The position numbers and the translations under genes were made by a program. The notes below the pieces were generated by a model. That model was given only the letters and a program-made list of their open reading frames with translations, searched no databases and was not told where the DNA came from. Below, one piece after another: positions 11,667-20,336 of a stretch of DNA of 64,000 nt. Positions within the stretch are counted from its first letter, which is position 1. Every line of letters begins with the position of its first letter. Location: assembly GCF_000712135.1 (NCBI RefSeq), contig NZ_JOOE01000005.1, positions 1-64,000 on the forward strand, given 5' to 3'. The stretch comes from Sphingomonas sp. UNC305MFCol5.2. GTDB taxonomy: Bacteria; Pseudomonadota; Alphaproteobacteria; Sphingomonadales; Sphingomonadaceae.

Positions 11667-11879
11667 ATGGCCGATCTCGTAAACACCTATCGCGCCCAGG
11701 CCGAAAAGGCACAGGCCGACGCCGACAGCGCGACGCTCGAAAATGTCCGCGAGCGCAACCTGCGCGCCGCCCAGGCCTGGACCCAGATGGCCGAGCGCCA
11801 GGAGCGCACCGAGCGCGGCCGCGCCGTCCGCGAAGGCGCCGCCCAGGCCCGCGCCGCGATCGCCCTGGGCGTGGAGTAG
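11667..11879 (+). CDS. Small hypothetical helical protein (70 aa)
   Basis: MADLVNTYRAQAEKAQADAD... is Ala/Glu/Arg-rich and predicted to be one long amphipathic helix. Its centre (LENVRERNLRAAQAWTQMAERQERTERGRA) contains a W and regularly spaced charges. TTTCCGGAG precedes the ATG. It resembles the short ORF at 12010-12171 in style (tyrosine/alanine/arginine-rich helical). No function can be assigned. Confidence 0.65.
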   Translation: MADLVNTYRAQAEKAQADADSATLENVRERNLRAAQAWTQMAERQERTERGRAVREGAAQARAAIALGVE

Positions 11880-12009
11880 GGGTCTCTCTGGACTCGGCAA
11901 GGCCCGGCTCCCGTGCTAGGGTGCGACTCACCATCGGCAAGCTGTTCGTAAGCGCCGATGGCTGAGAGACAGGACTGTGCTCCCGCTTACCAGCACCCAG
12001 GAGCTTGCC

Positions 12010-12171
12010 ATGGACCTCGACTATCTGAGTCGCCGACACGCAGACGCCATTGCCCGTGCCGCCGCCGCGGCGTCCACCCCGGCCCGCCTCGCGCACCAGA
12101 GCATGGCGCGCAGCTACGCCGATCGCATCGCCGCCGAAAAGCGCGCCGCACCGCTGGCGGCGCCCGAATAG
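12010..12171 (+). CDS. Small hypothetical protein (53 aa)
   Basis: MDLDYLSRRHADAIARAAAA... preceded by AGGAG 8 bp before the ATG, a good ribosome-binding site that favours this start over an in-frame GTG upstream. Helical, alanine-rich, no domain recognised. It sits 57 bp before recJ and may be co-transcribed with it. Confidence 0.55.
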   Translation: MDLDYLSRRHADAIARAAAAASTPARLAHQSMARSYADRIAAEKRAAPLAAPE

Positions 12172-12228
12172 GTCTGCCTGGGGGACCCGCCTCTCGACAA
12201 GCAGCACCGCGACGACCAGAACGGCCGT

Positions 12229-13995
12229 ATGTCACCCGTTCTCAACATCCACCGCTCGATCCTCGGCCAGCCCTGGCGATGGCGTGGACTGGCGGCGGAC
12301 GCGCGTGATCCCTCCTTTGCGCCCGACGATCTGGTGACCCAGTTGCTGCTCACGCGCGGCTGCCCGCGCGAAGCGATCGACGACCATCGCGCGCCCAGCA
12401 TCCGGGCCTTCATGCCCGATCCGTCGATCTTCCGGGACATGGACAAGGCGGCCGAGCGGCTCGCCGACGCGGTCGAAGCGCGCGAGCAGGTCGCGATCTT
12501 CGGCGACTATGACGTCGACGGTGCCACGTCGGCGGCACTGCTCGTCCTGTTGCTGCGCGATCTCGGGCTCGAGGCGCGGCCCTATATCCCCGACCGCTTG
12601 ATGGAAGGCTATGGCCCCTCGGGCGAGGCGCTGGTGCGGCTGCACAATGAGGGCGCGCGGTTGATCGTCACGGTCGATTGCGGCGCACAGGCCTTCGAGG
12701 CTTTGGCAATGGCGCACGATGCGGGCGCGGACGTGATCGTCTGCGATCATCATAAATGCGCCGCCGAACTCCCCGTCGCTTATGCCGTGATCAATCCGAA
12801 CCGGCTCGACGAGACGGAGGGGGCGGCGCACGGGCATCTTGCGGCGGTGGGAGTAGCGTTCGTCCTCGGCGCCGCGCTGATCCGCAGCCTGCGCGCACGA
12901 AGCTATTTCAAGGAGCGCCCGGAGCCCCGCCTGCTGGACCTGCTCGACCTCGTCGCGCTGGGGACCGTCGCCGATGTCGCGGCGCTGAGGGGCTTGAACC
13001 GCGCGTTCGTCGCACAGGGGCTGAAGGTGATGGCGCAGCGCCGCAACGTCGGCCTGAACGCATTGATCGAGGCGTCACGCCTCACGCGCACGCCTACGTG
13101 CACCGATCTCGGCTTCGCACTCGGGCCGCGAATCAATGCCGGCGGCCGCGTCGGGCGCTCGGACCTGGGCGTCCGCCTGTTGACCACGCGCGATCCCGAC
13201 GAAGCACGCGCCATCGCCGAGGAACTCAACATCCTCAACGAGGAACGCCGCGCAATCGAAGCGCAGGTCCAGACCACGGCCGAAGACCTCTGCCTGGCGA
13301 AGGGCAATCGCGCAGTGGTGGTCGTCGCGAGCCGCGGCTGGCACCCCGGCGTGATCGGCATCGTCGCTGGCCGGCTAAAGGAGAAGCTCGGCCGCCCGGC
13401 AATCGTCATCGCGCTGGGCGAGGACGGCATCGGCAAGGGATCGGGGCGCTCGATCCCGGGAGTCGATCTCGGCGCGGCGGTGCTTGCCGCCAAGGACTCG
13501 GGCCTGCTTCACGCTGGTGGTGGCCATGCGATGGCGTGCGGAGTCACCATCGACGAGGAACGGATCGAGGCCCTGGCCCAATTCCTCGAGGAGCGGCTGT
13601 CGGAGCGAGTCGCTGCGGCGATGGGCGAGCGCGCCTTGCTGCTCGATGCCGTGCTGTCCCCCGGTGGGGTCAATCCGGAGCTGGTGAACGCAATGGAGGC
13701 CGGTGGCCCCTATGGCATGGGCTGGCCCTCCCCGCGCGTCGTCGCGGGGCCGATCACGGTGCTCAAGGCGGACGTCGTCGGCGCGGGCGGGCACGTCCGC
13801 GTCATCGTCGCGGGCGATGACGGCCGCAGCCTCAAGGCGGTCGCCTTTCGCCAGGCCGAGACCGAGCTGGGCGCAGCCCTGCTCTCCGCCCCTCGTCACC
13901 GCAAGCTCTGGCTCGCCGGACGGGCCAAGATCGACGACTGGGGCAGCCGGCCCGCGGCCGAACTTCACATCGAAGATGCGGCCTGGGTCGATTGA
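12229..13995 (+). CDS. recJ: Single-stranded-DNA exonuclease RecJ
   Basis: 588 residues, a typical RecJ, the 5'-3' ssDNA exonuclease of recombination and mismatch/base-excision repair. The DHH phosphoesterase motifs are visible: FGDYDVDGATSAALL (motif I), LIVTVDCGAQ (II), DVIVCDHHKC (III, the DHH signature) and VGVAFVLGAAL (helical region). The DHHA1 domain shows GGHAMACGVT near residue 430, and the C-terminal OB-like domain follows (VRVIVAGDDGRSLKAVAF). It is followed by tRNA-Glu and has no visible partner genes. Confidence 0.96.
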   Translation: MSPVLNIHRSILGQPWRWRGLAADARDPSFAPDDLVTQLLLTRGCPREAIDDHRAPSIRAFMPDPSIFRDMDKAAERLADAVEAREQVAIFGDYDVDGATSAALLVLLLRDLGLEARPYIPDRLMEGYGPSGEALVRLHNEGARLIVTVDCGAQAFEALAMAHDAGADVIVCDHHKCAAELPVAYAVINPNRLDETEGAAHGHLAAVGVAFVLGAALIRSLRARSYFKERPEPRLLDLLDLVALGTVADVAALRGLNRAFVAQGLKVMAQRRNVGLNALIEASRLTRTPTCTDLGFALGPRINAGGRVGRSDLGVRLLTTRDPDEARAIAEELNILNEERRAIEAQVQTTAEDLCLAKGNRAVVVVASRGWHPGVIGIVAGRLKEKLGRPAIVIALGEDGIGKGSGRSIPGVDLGAAVLAAKDSGLLHAGGGHAMACGVTIDEERIEALAQFLEERLSERVAAAMGERALLLDAVLSPGGVNPELVNAMEAGGPYGMGWPSPRVVAGPITVLKADVVGAGGHVRVIVAGDDGRSLKAVAFRQAETELGAALLSAPRHRKLWLAGRAKIDDWGSRPAAELHIEDAAWVD

Positions 13996-14049
13996 GGAGC
14001 TTGACCCGCGCCGCATCCTTGCCTAACCGGCCGTTCCACGCTCCGGCAT

Positions 14050-14124
14050 GGCCCCTTCGTCTAGCGGTTAGGACGCGGCCCTTTCACGGCTGAAGCACGG
14101 GTTCGATTCCCGTAGGGGTCACCA
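14050..14124 (+). tRNA. tRNA-Glu (TTC)
   Basis: Complete cloverleaf: acceptor GGCCCCT/AGGGGTC (one G-U pair), D-loop CTAGCGGTTAGGA, anticodon loop CTTTCAC with TTC, and T-arm CGGGTTCGATTCCCG. The discriminator A is followed by an encoded CCA. It directly borders the T3SS island, a common position for integrated DNA, but I found no repeat of its 3' end at the other side. Confidence 0.97.
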
Positions 14125-14329
14125 TGTTTCCAGTGCGTTAGCTGGATCCGATACGCACGTATCAGATACCTATCCAATATCGTTGCCGACGCCGCGCCCT
14201 TGAGATGATCGTCGTCGCTCTGCGTTTTCCGCTTCCGGCACTGCTACGATTCGGATCCGGGCTTTCAATATTGCCACGAAATGCCGGTGTCAGCCGCCAC
14301 CACCCGACGGTGGCGCGTTCGACCTCCGA

Positions 14330-14767
14330 TCAACTATCCTTAAACCGGACCGCGAAATAGGCGACCGTTCCACCCGTTGGCGATGCCACCATCGCGACCA
14401 GCACACCACGCCCGTCGCGGCCGCGCCACGCCTGGGCTAGCTTCTTGCCGGGATCGGCGCCGGGCAATGCCACGGAATTGACGCCGCGCTGGCGTGCCAG
14501 ATTGTCGATGCGTTTGGCGATCGCGCTCCAGGGCAGGTCCTTCCCCACCGTGAACAGGCGCTCGCTCTCGATCGTGACTCCGTCCTTCGAGACGTCCCGC
14601 ACAAGCGCGTGCAGCGCCTGCCGTTCCGCTGCCCCCGCGCCAGCCTGCGCGCCCGCCGGCGCGGGCAGCGACGCAACGTCGAACCCGGAGGCGAGGCCCA
14701 GAAAGGCGAGTAGACTCAAGAGCAGCGCTTTCAGCAACGGTTTCCTCGAAGTCCAGCCTGCCCGCAT
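14330..14767 (-). CDS. Hypothetical exported protein downstream of the calpain-like gene
   Basis: 145 residues with a basic N-terminus and a hydrophobic segment (LLKALLLSLLAFLGLASG), probably a signal peptide or anchor. The following Ala/Gly linker leads to a compact domain (LHALVRDVSKDGVTIESERLF... to VAYFAVRFKDS). It begins 20 bp after the stop codon of the calpain-like protease gene on the same strand, so the two are probably one transcript. No family recognised; an accessory or immunity-like role towards the protease is conceivable but unsupported. Confidence 0.7.
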   Translation of the reverse strand: MRAGWTSRKPLLKALLLSLLAFLGLASGFDVASLPAPAGAQAGAGAAERQALHALVRDVSKDGVTIESERLFTVGKDLPWSAIAKRIDNLARQRGVNSVALPGADPGKKLAQAWRGRDGRGVLVAMVASPTGGTVAYFAVRFKDS

Positions 14768-14787
14768 TGCGCGGGCGGCTCAACCCT

Positions 14788-15756
14788 TTAGCGCGGCGCA
14801 GGCCCCGCGGTGAAGGCCTCGGCGCCGCCAGTATCCGCGAGCGTACGCAAGGGCACTTCCATCGTCGGAGACGCGGTGTCGCGCCCCTCGCCTACGTTCA
14901 TGTTGGTGCTCCACGGATTGCGCACCGATACCATCCACTCGCCATCGGCATTCTTGTGGATGCCCTCGACAGTGTAGACGTGGTTGTCGACCAGCCCATC
15001 CTGCGTGCCTTCGTTGCCGCGGATCTTGTCCCACAGGCTGCGGTTCTCGGGGACGGTCCACAACGTTACCGGACGGCCGTTGGAGAGCGCGGCATCGACT
15101 TGCCCCGCCATCCGATCGAGCGCCGAATTCTCGCTTTCGAAGAAACCCTCCGAATAGCGGATCTCGTCGCCTCGATCACCGGTGATCGCCTGCATCGCAT
15201 CCTGCGGCCAGCCGCCATTGGCGATGGCGTTATAGCCCTCGGTCAGGCCGTCCGCCGGGTTGCTGTCATGAATCTTCGCATAGGCGGTCTCGGCAACCGC
15301 CGGCCAGATCGGACCATCAAGCCCGCTATTGTCGGCGGTCGAGCCGCCCTGCCGCGCGAGATTGTCCTCCAGCTCGGCCTGAGTGACCTGCACCGACTGG
15401 GGATTGCCGTCATTGTCGTGCAGCCTGACCGTGAAATTGCCGGTTCCGGCATCGAAGCTGATCATGTTGCGGATCGCATCGGGCTGCTGCCGCGCCACCG
15501 CACCCAGCGTCGCGACGAAATAGCAGTCGCCGAGCGCGTCCTGGCGAATGTCCGCGGCCTGCGGGCCTTTGGCGCCGTAGAGATCGGTGGCATCGAAGCG
15601 GACCTCCGCGGCCTTGCCCACCGCACCGCCCGCGTCGATCGATATCCGCATTCCCGATATCGAGACCGAACTGCCCCCGAGGAGCGAATCCAGATTGATG
15701 TGGTTTGCTACGCCTGCTGCGGCGCCCGCGGCCTCGAGCATGCCGAACTCTCCCAT
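14788..15756 (-). CDS. Calpain-like cysteine protease, candidate T3SS effector
   Basis: 322 residues. The peptidase family C2 active site is readable: DIRQDALGDCYFVATLGAVA with Gln72 and nucleophile Cys78, DNHVYTVEGI with His259, and VSVRNPWS with Asn280. That is the full Cys-His-Asn calpain triad in the right order and spacing. The first 50 residues are Gly/Ala/Ser-rich with no Sec signal, as in T3SS substrates. It is divergent from a lipase gene, and the shared 113-bp region carries the 18-bp palindrome also found before other candidate substrates. No calcium-binding C2 or EF-hand domain is present. Protease assignment strong; effector role inferred from context. Confidence 0.85.
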   Translation of the reverse strand: MGEFGMLEAAGAAAGVANHINLDSLLGGSSVSISGMRISIDAGGAVGKAAEVRFDATDLYGAKGPQAADIRQDALGDCYFVATLGAVARQQPDAIRNMISFDAGTGNFTVRLHDNDGNPQSVQVTQAELEDNLARQGGSTADNSGLDGPIWPAVAETAYAKIHDSNPADGLTEGYNAIANGGWPQDAMQAITGDRGDEIRYSEGFFESENSALDRMAGQVDAALSNGRPVTLWTVPENRSLWDKIRGNEGTQDGLVDNHVYTVEGIHKNADGEWMVSVRNPWSTNMNVGEGRDTASPTMEVPLRTLADTGGAEAFTAGPAPR

Positions 15757-15796
15757 TCTTGCAGGGAGCTATGCACCGCGCGCACGCGCGCCGCGA

Positions 15797-15814
15797 TAAT
15801 CGGATCGATTATGG
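15797..15814 (+). promoter_or_regulatory. T3SS-regulon palindrome, site A
   Basis: TAATCG-GAT-CGATTATGG. With the preceding A (15796) it contains a perfect inverted repeat ATAATCG-N3-CGATTAT. It lies between the divergent calpain-like (start 15756) and lipase (start 15870) genes, 55 bp before the lipase ATG and 40 bp from the calpain ATG, so one site could control both. Confidence 0.65.
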
Positions 15815-15869
15815 CGCGCGTGGCCCCGGCGCGGCATCTCCGGCACATCCGATCGAAGGACGGCGCGCG

Positions 15870-16967
15870 ATGCAGGTCAACAGAGCAGCCCCCGTTTCTA
15901 CTGCGTCGACTCCCCCTTCGACGCCGCCCTCGGCATCGAGAGGCGCCGAAGTCTATCGTTCGGATTGGCAGTCGCCGAGTGTCACGCCGGCGCTGCACAC
16001 GACGCCATCGGCATCCACCTCCCCCCGGGCCGATGGCGTCGACTCCCCCCAGCAGCGCGCCGCGAACGATCAGGACGCCGTCGTCCCGTTTGTTCCCGTC
16101 GCGCGCAATGCTTCCGATGCTCAGCCCGTGCATCTCGCGACGTTGTCGCCGGTCACCGGCGCAACCGCCCCTTCCGAGCCGCGCCTCGCGGCAAACGATG
16201 CGCCCGATCTCGCGCAGGTCCACGCCAACGCGCTGCTCGCCAAGGACGTCTATAACGACGTGCCCAGCCCGCCTTCGGGCTATCGCGCCGCCAGCGACGC
16301 CGATCTGGCGCGCCTCGGGCTCACCTCGGAGATGCTAGAGCAACCCGGCGAAAGCAGTTTCCGCGCCCGCGTCTATGTCAGCGGCGAGGCGGGTGCGGAG
16401 CGCTACACCGTCGTCTTCCGCGGCAGCCAGTCCGGCGACGACTGGAAGAGCAATGCGCAGCAGGGCCTCGGCATGGATTCGACGCATTATGCCAATGCGC
16501 TCGAGATCGGGAAGAAGCTCGCGCGCACCGATGCCGATGTGACTCTGGTCGGCCATTCGCTCGGCGGCGGCCTCGCGGCGGAGGCGGCGATTGCCTCGGG
16601 CCGCCCTGCTGACACGTTCAACGCCGCGGGCCTCCACCAGAACACGATCGAGAAGGCGCAGGCAGTCGCGCAGGCGAACGGCCGCGGCCTCTCCTCGATC
16701 AACAATTACCGCGTCCATGGCGAAATCCTGACCACGCTGCAGGAAGGCGGCGACCGGATGATCGGTGCCGGGCTCGGCGGGCTGATCGGCGGCGGCGGCG
16801 CGATCGTCGGCGCGGCGGTGGTCGACTTGCCCGAGGCCTATGGCACACAGCACGATCTGCCCAATGTCCGCCCCGAAGGCGCACATTGGTGGGATTCGAT
16901 CAACCCGGTCGACCGCCACAGCATGGACTGGGTTCTCGCCGGAACCGCGGCACAAGCCGGCCGCTGA
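15870..16967 (+). CDS. Class-3-type lipase, candidate T3SS effector
   Basis: 365 residues. Residues 1-110 are Ser/Thr/Pro/Ala-rich and probably disordered, with no Sec signal, typical of T3SS secretion regions. The alpha/beta-hydrolase part shows YTVVFRGSQSGDDWKSN (179-195, oxyanion region of lipase class 3) and the nucleophile elbow LVGHSLGGGLA with Ser230. The Gly-rich hydrophobic stretch near 299-318 may insert into membrane. ATG 15870 is chosen because GAAGGA precedes it; the open frame upstream runs through the regulatory palindrome. Class 3 lipase domains are known in plant-pathogen T3SS effectors such as XopAP and RipAL. Effector role is inferred. Confidence 0.82.
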   Translation: MQVNRAAPVSTASTPPSTPPSASRGAEVYRSDWQSPSVTPALHTTPSASTSPRADGVDSPQQRAANDQDAVVPFVPVARNASDAQPVHLATLSPVTGATAPSEPRLAANDAPDLAQVHANALLAKDVYNDVPSPPSGYRAASDADLARLGLTSEMLEQPGESSFRARVYVSGEAGAERYTVVFRGSQSGDDWKSNAQQGLGMDSTHYANALEIGKKLARTDADVTLVGHSLGGGLAAEAAIASGRPADTFNAAGLHQNTIEKAQAVAQANGRGLSSINNYRVHGEILTTLQEGGDRMIGAGLGGLIGGGGAIVGAAVVDLPEAYGTQHDLPNVRPEGAHWWDSINPVDRHSMDWVLAGTAAQAGR

Positions 16968-16999
16968 ACGGTTGACGCACCGCCTGCGATAGGAAGAGA

Positions 17000-17893
17000 G
17001 TGCGGCGTGTGCGAAAGATATTCCTGTTCAGCCCCGCGCTCGCGCTCATGACGATGGGCTGCGAAAGCGATGCGCGCGCCGATTGCTTCGCGCCGGGCAC
17101 CGAATTGCCTTCCCGTCGCGATACACTGACCGATCAGCGGCTGGGCGCAGCCGCCCGCAATTTCGCGGAGGCGCTTTTCGACGGCGATATCGACCGCGCC
17201 GCGCAATTGCTGCGCGGGGACCCCGGTCTGGCGCGCCGTCGCGTGGGTGCGCATTACGAGATGCTGTCGGTCGCGCTCGCGACATGCCGCTCCGACGCCG
17301 TCGATCTGCTGATCCGCAGCGGTGCGCTGCTCGATGGCGTCGAGGAGCGGGGACTTCCGCTCCGGCTGGCGCTGCGGGCGAAGGACCCCGATCTCGCGCA
17401 CCGTCTGCTCACGGCGGGCGCGAACCCCAATCCCGCGGGCAATCCGAGCGGTCCGTTGCGAACCGCGATCGCGCTCAATTCGCTCGGCGCGGTACGCATG
17501 CTGCTCGATTTCCGCGCCGATCCGAACGTGATGGAGGCGACCGGCAACCGCCCGCTCCACACCGCGCTCGACATGGAGCATTTCCGCATCGCCGAATTGC
17601 TGCTCGATCGCGGGGCCGACCCTTGGGCGATCGACAGCGGCGGTGCCAATCTCGGCAGCGCCGCGACAATGCCGATGCTCACCGAGTCCCCGGAAGAGGC
17701 CGAGGCGCAGCGTCGATTGGCCGCACGGCTGAAGAAGCTCGGCTGGCCCGATCCGGTTCCCGCGGTGCGTGAAGTGCGGGCGGCTGCGGCCCGCGGCAAC
17801 TGGCCGCCGGCGGTCGCGCGCGCTGCCGGGGCGGCACCGGTCCCGCCTGCAGTGGTGACGCTGATCAAGGCAAACATGAACTCCGCCAACTAG
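17000..17893 (+). CDS. Ankyrin-repeat protein, exported
   Basis: 297 residues from a GTG preceded by AGGAAGAGA. The N-terminus has a basic start and hydrophobic stretch ending LMTMGC, either a signal peptide or a weak lipobox. At least four ankyrin-type units follow, for example residues near 70-105, 106-135 (LPLRLALRAKDPDLAHRLL), 140-170 and 177-205 (GNRPLHTALDMEHFRIAELL). The tail is Ala/Pro-rich. It lies 32 bp after the lipase gene and may belong to the same transcript. Ankyrin proteins can be effectors, but this one seems to go through Sec. Confidence 0.8.
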   Translation: MRRVRKIFLFSPALALMTMGCESDARADCFAPGTELPSRRDTLTDQRLGAAARNFAEALFDGDIDRAAQLLRGDPGLARRRVGAHYEMLSVALATCRSDAVDLLIRSGALLDGVEERGLPLRLALRAKDPDLAHRLLTAGANPNPAGNPSGPLRTAIALNSLGAVRMLLDFRADPNVMEATGNRPLHTALDMEHFRIAELLLDRGADPWAIDSGGANLGSAATMPMLTESPEEAEAQRRLAARLKKLGWPDPVPAVREVRAAAARGNWPPAVARAAGAAPVPPAVVTLIKANMNSAN

Positions 17894-17917
17894 CGCATTC
17901 GAAGCCGAAAGGTGCCT

Positions 17918-18556
17918 TCAGCCGAACGCCGTCGCGGTCGACAGGCTACCCAGCCTCACTCCCGCATTGCGCAACTGCGCCTCCAGCTCGCGCAGCGTGC
18001 CGTCATAGGGCGGCACGCGGTCGCCGAGCAGCAGCGCCACGTCGAGCGTGCCCGCGGCGTTGCGCACCAACCGCGCGCCGGTGGCGGGCCACGCCCGATC
18101 GCCGAACGTCACGGTGACTTCCTTCGTCCCCTTGCCGTTCTCGCGCGTCCACAGATCGGCGAGCATCTGCGCGAACGCACCGGGATCTACATGCGCGGCG
18201 GGCATTGCCAGCATTGCCATGGCTTGCGGCTGGGCATGGCCGGCAAAGCCGAACAGCCCGTCCTGCCGCTCGCGCGCCTCGCGCTCCTGACGCAACGCGG
18301 TGTCACGCGAATCGCCAAAGGCCTCGCGTTGCTGGACGATCGTCTCGCCTCGGCGTTCGGGCTGCACCAGTCCCTTGAGCGGTTTCTGCTGCGCGGTGCC
18401 GGCTGGCTGCTCCTTTACCTGCAGTTTTGCCTTCGCCTTTCCCAAAGCCTCGTTCATTGCCCGGATATCGGCAAGCGCGGGCTGGGCGCGAGCCGGCACG
18501 GGCCCCTGTGCCGACTGGCGCACCGGCTGCGCATGCGGGGAGCTGACGCGGGTCAT
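17918..18556 (-). CDS. sctP: T3SS needle-length regulator SctP
   Basis: 212 residues, last gene of the minus-strand T3SS operon, overlapping sctO by 4 bp. The N-terminal half is Gln/Pro/Ala/Lys-rich and extended. The C-terminal 90 residues (AFAQMLADLWTRENGKG... TLRELEAQLRNAGVRL) resemble the T3S4/FliK-like substrate-switch domain. SctP/YscP/FliK proteins measure needle length and change export specificity. Assigned by position and domain pattern because sequence conservation in this family is low. Confidence 0.7.
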   Translation of the reverse strand: MTRVSSPHAQPVRQSAQGPVPARAQPALADIRAMNEALGKAKAKLQVKEQPAGTAQQKPLKGLVQPERRGETIVQQREAFGDSRDTALRQEREARERQDGLFGFAGHAQPQAMAMLAMPAAHVDPGAFAQMLADLWTRENGKGTKEVTVTFGDRAWPATGARLVRNAAGTLDVALLLGDRVPPYDGTLRELEAQLRNAGVRLGSLSTATAFG

Positions 18557-19011
18557 GATCGCCTCCGTGCCTCCATATTGTCGAGCGCGGTGCGCTCTTC
18601 CTGCCTTCGGGCCCAGCGCCGCACCGCCTGTCCGGCATGCTCGGCCAGCCGGTCGTGCCGGGCACGGGCGAGGATCATCGCCTTGCGGCGTTCGGCCTCG
18701 GCCTCGGACGAGAGCCGCTCGGCCTCGCGTGCGTCGTTGAGCGCACTACGTGCCACCGAGCGCCGGAACTGGCTGCGATCGACCATTGCAAGCAGCCGCT
18801 CCGCCTCTGCCGGGTCGGTCGTCAGATCCGTCCGCGCCTGCGCCATCGCGGCGTCCGCCGCATCCGCAGCCGCATCGGCCTCGGCACGCTCGCGCTCGGC
18901 CGCGGCGGTCGCCGCACGGGCCTCGGCAAGCGCCGCCGCGGCGCCCCGCATCCGAACTTCGCGCAACCGGACGAGGACCTGCGCCTGCCGCCGCTGATCG
19001 CCGCCGCGCAT
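18553..19011 (-). CDS. sctO: T3SS stalk protein SctO
   Basis: 152 residues, almost entirely a charged Ala/Glu/Arg coiled coil (AEARAATAAAERERAEADAAADA...), the hallmark of YscO/FliJ stalk proteins. These sit in the ATPase hexamer and couple it to SctV. It lies directly after sctN (1-bp overlap) and before sctP, its normal place. Confidence 0.8.
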   Translation of the reverse strand: MRGGDQRRQAQVLVRLREVRMRGAAAALAEARAATAAAERERAEADAAADAADAAMAQARTDLTTDPAEAERLLAMVDRSQFRRSVARSALNDAREAERLSSEAEAERRKAMILARARHDRLAEHAGQAVRRWARRQEERTALDNMEARRRS

Positions 19012-20336
19012 CAGCCGGCGACTCCGCGCAGCAGCATCAGCGAGGTCTGGAAGTCCTCCGGCCGACTGGTGTCCTGCCGCAGCAGCGTGTCGATCTCGGG
19101 CCTCGCCGCGATCGCGCGATCGGCGAGCGGATCGGCGCCGGCACGATACTCGCCGACCTGCACCAGGAACTCGATCTCGGCATGCTTGGCGAGCAACGCG
19201 CGTACCCGCGTCGCCGCCTCGCGATGCGCCGGCGTGGCGAGCCGGGGGAACAGCCGGCTGAGACTCGCGAGCACGTCGATCGCCGGATAATGTCCCGCGG
19301 CGCCGAGTTTCCGCGACAGGATCACATGCCCGTCGAGGATCGAGCGCACTTCCTCGCCGATCGGATCGTCACCTTCCTCGTCCTCGAGCAATACGGTGTA
19401 GATACCGGTGATCGATCCCGTCGCGTCGTTGCCCGCGCGCTCGAACAGACGCGGCAGCTCGGCGAAGACCGAGGGCGGAAAGCCGCGGCGCACCGGCGGC
19501 TCGCCCGCCGCCAGCCCGATCTCGCGCAGCGCGCGGGCGAAGCGGGTCACTGAATCCATCAGCAACAGCACGTTGCGCCCCTCGCTGCGGAAGCCTTCGG
19601 CGACCGCCGTCGCGTGATGCGCCGCGCGCACCCGCTCCATCGCCGCGCGGTCAGACGTCGCACAGACGATCACCGAGCGCGCCAGGCCGTCCTCGCCCAG
19701 CGCGTCCTCGATGAACTCGCGCACCTCGCGGCCGCGTTCGCCGATCAATGCGATGACGATCACGTCAGCCTCGGCGAAGCGCGCGAGCATGCCGAGCAAG
19801 GTCGACTTGCCGCCGCCTGCCGCCGCGAACACGCCGAGGCGCTGGCCCCGCCCGAGCGTCAGCAGCGTATCGATCGCGCGGACCCCGGTCGGCAGCGGCG
19901 CATCGATCAGCGCCCGCTCCATGGGCTGTGGTGCCGGCGCATGCAGCGGGCGCCGTTTGAGATCGGCGGGAAGGTCCCCCTTGCCGTCGATCGGGCGGCC
20001 GCGACCGTCGAGCACCCGACCGAGCAGCCCTTCGCCCCACGGCACCAGATCCGCGCCGCTGCGCACGATCACTTCGGCATCGACCGAAAGCCCGCGCACG
20101 TCGCCGAGCGGCGTCAGGATCGTCGCCTGCCCTGCGATTCCGACCACCTCGACCGGCACTACGCGCCCGGTCGAAGGTTCGATCACTTCGCAGAAATCGC
20201 CTACGCGCGGCGCAATTCCCGTCACCTTGAGCGTCGTGCCGAGCACTTCGACCAACCGCCCGCGCCGTTCGACCGTTGGGCTGCGCTGGAGCCCGGCGAG
20301 CAATTGGTCGACCGTGCTGGCGGGCCCGTCAGCCAT
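19011..20336 (-). CDS. sctN: T3SS ATPase SctN
   Basis: 441 residues, related to the F1 beta subunit/FliI. Walker A reads FAAAGGGKST near residue 170, Walker B region NVLLLMDSVTRFARA near 255, and the GERGREVREF loop is present. It powers unfolding and release of substrates from chaperones at the export gate. The segment VRRGFPPSVFAELPRLFERAG is typical of secretion ATPases. Overlaps sctL by 8 bp and sctO by 1 bp, consistent with translational coupling. Confidence 0.96.
   Translation of the reverse strand: MADGPASTVDQLLAGLQRSPTVERRGRLVEVLGTTLKVTGIAPRVGDFCEVIEPSTGRVVPVEVVGIAGQATILTPLGDVRGLSVDAEVIVRSGADLVPWGEGLLGRVLDGRGRPIDGKGDLPADLKRRPLHAPAPQPMERALIDAPLPTGVRAIDTLLTLGRGQRLGVFAAAGGGKSTLLGMLARFAEADVIVIALIGERGREVREFIEDALGEDGLARSVIVCATSDRAAMERVRAAHHATAVAEGFRSEGRNVLLLMDSVTRFARALREIGLAAGEPPVRRGFPPSVFAELPRLFERAGNDATGSITGIYTVLLEDEEGDDPIGEEVRSILDGHVILSRKLGAAGHYPAIDVLASLSRLFPRLATPAHREAATRVRALLAKHAEIEFLVQVGEYRAGADPLADRAIAARPEIDTLLRQDTSRPEDFQTSLMLLRGVAG

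Noticed and set aside
17000..17893. Ankyrin protein as a T3SS effector
   Set aside because: It has an N-terminal signal or lipobox-like segment and no palindrome of its own, so a Sec-exported protein is more likely.
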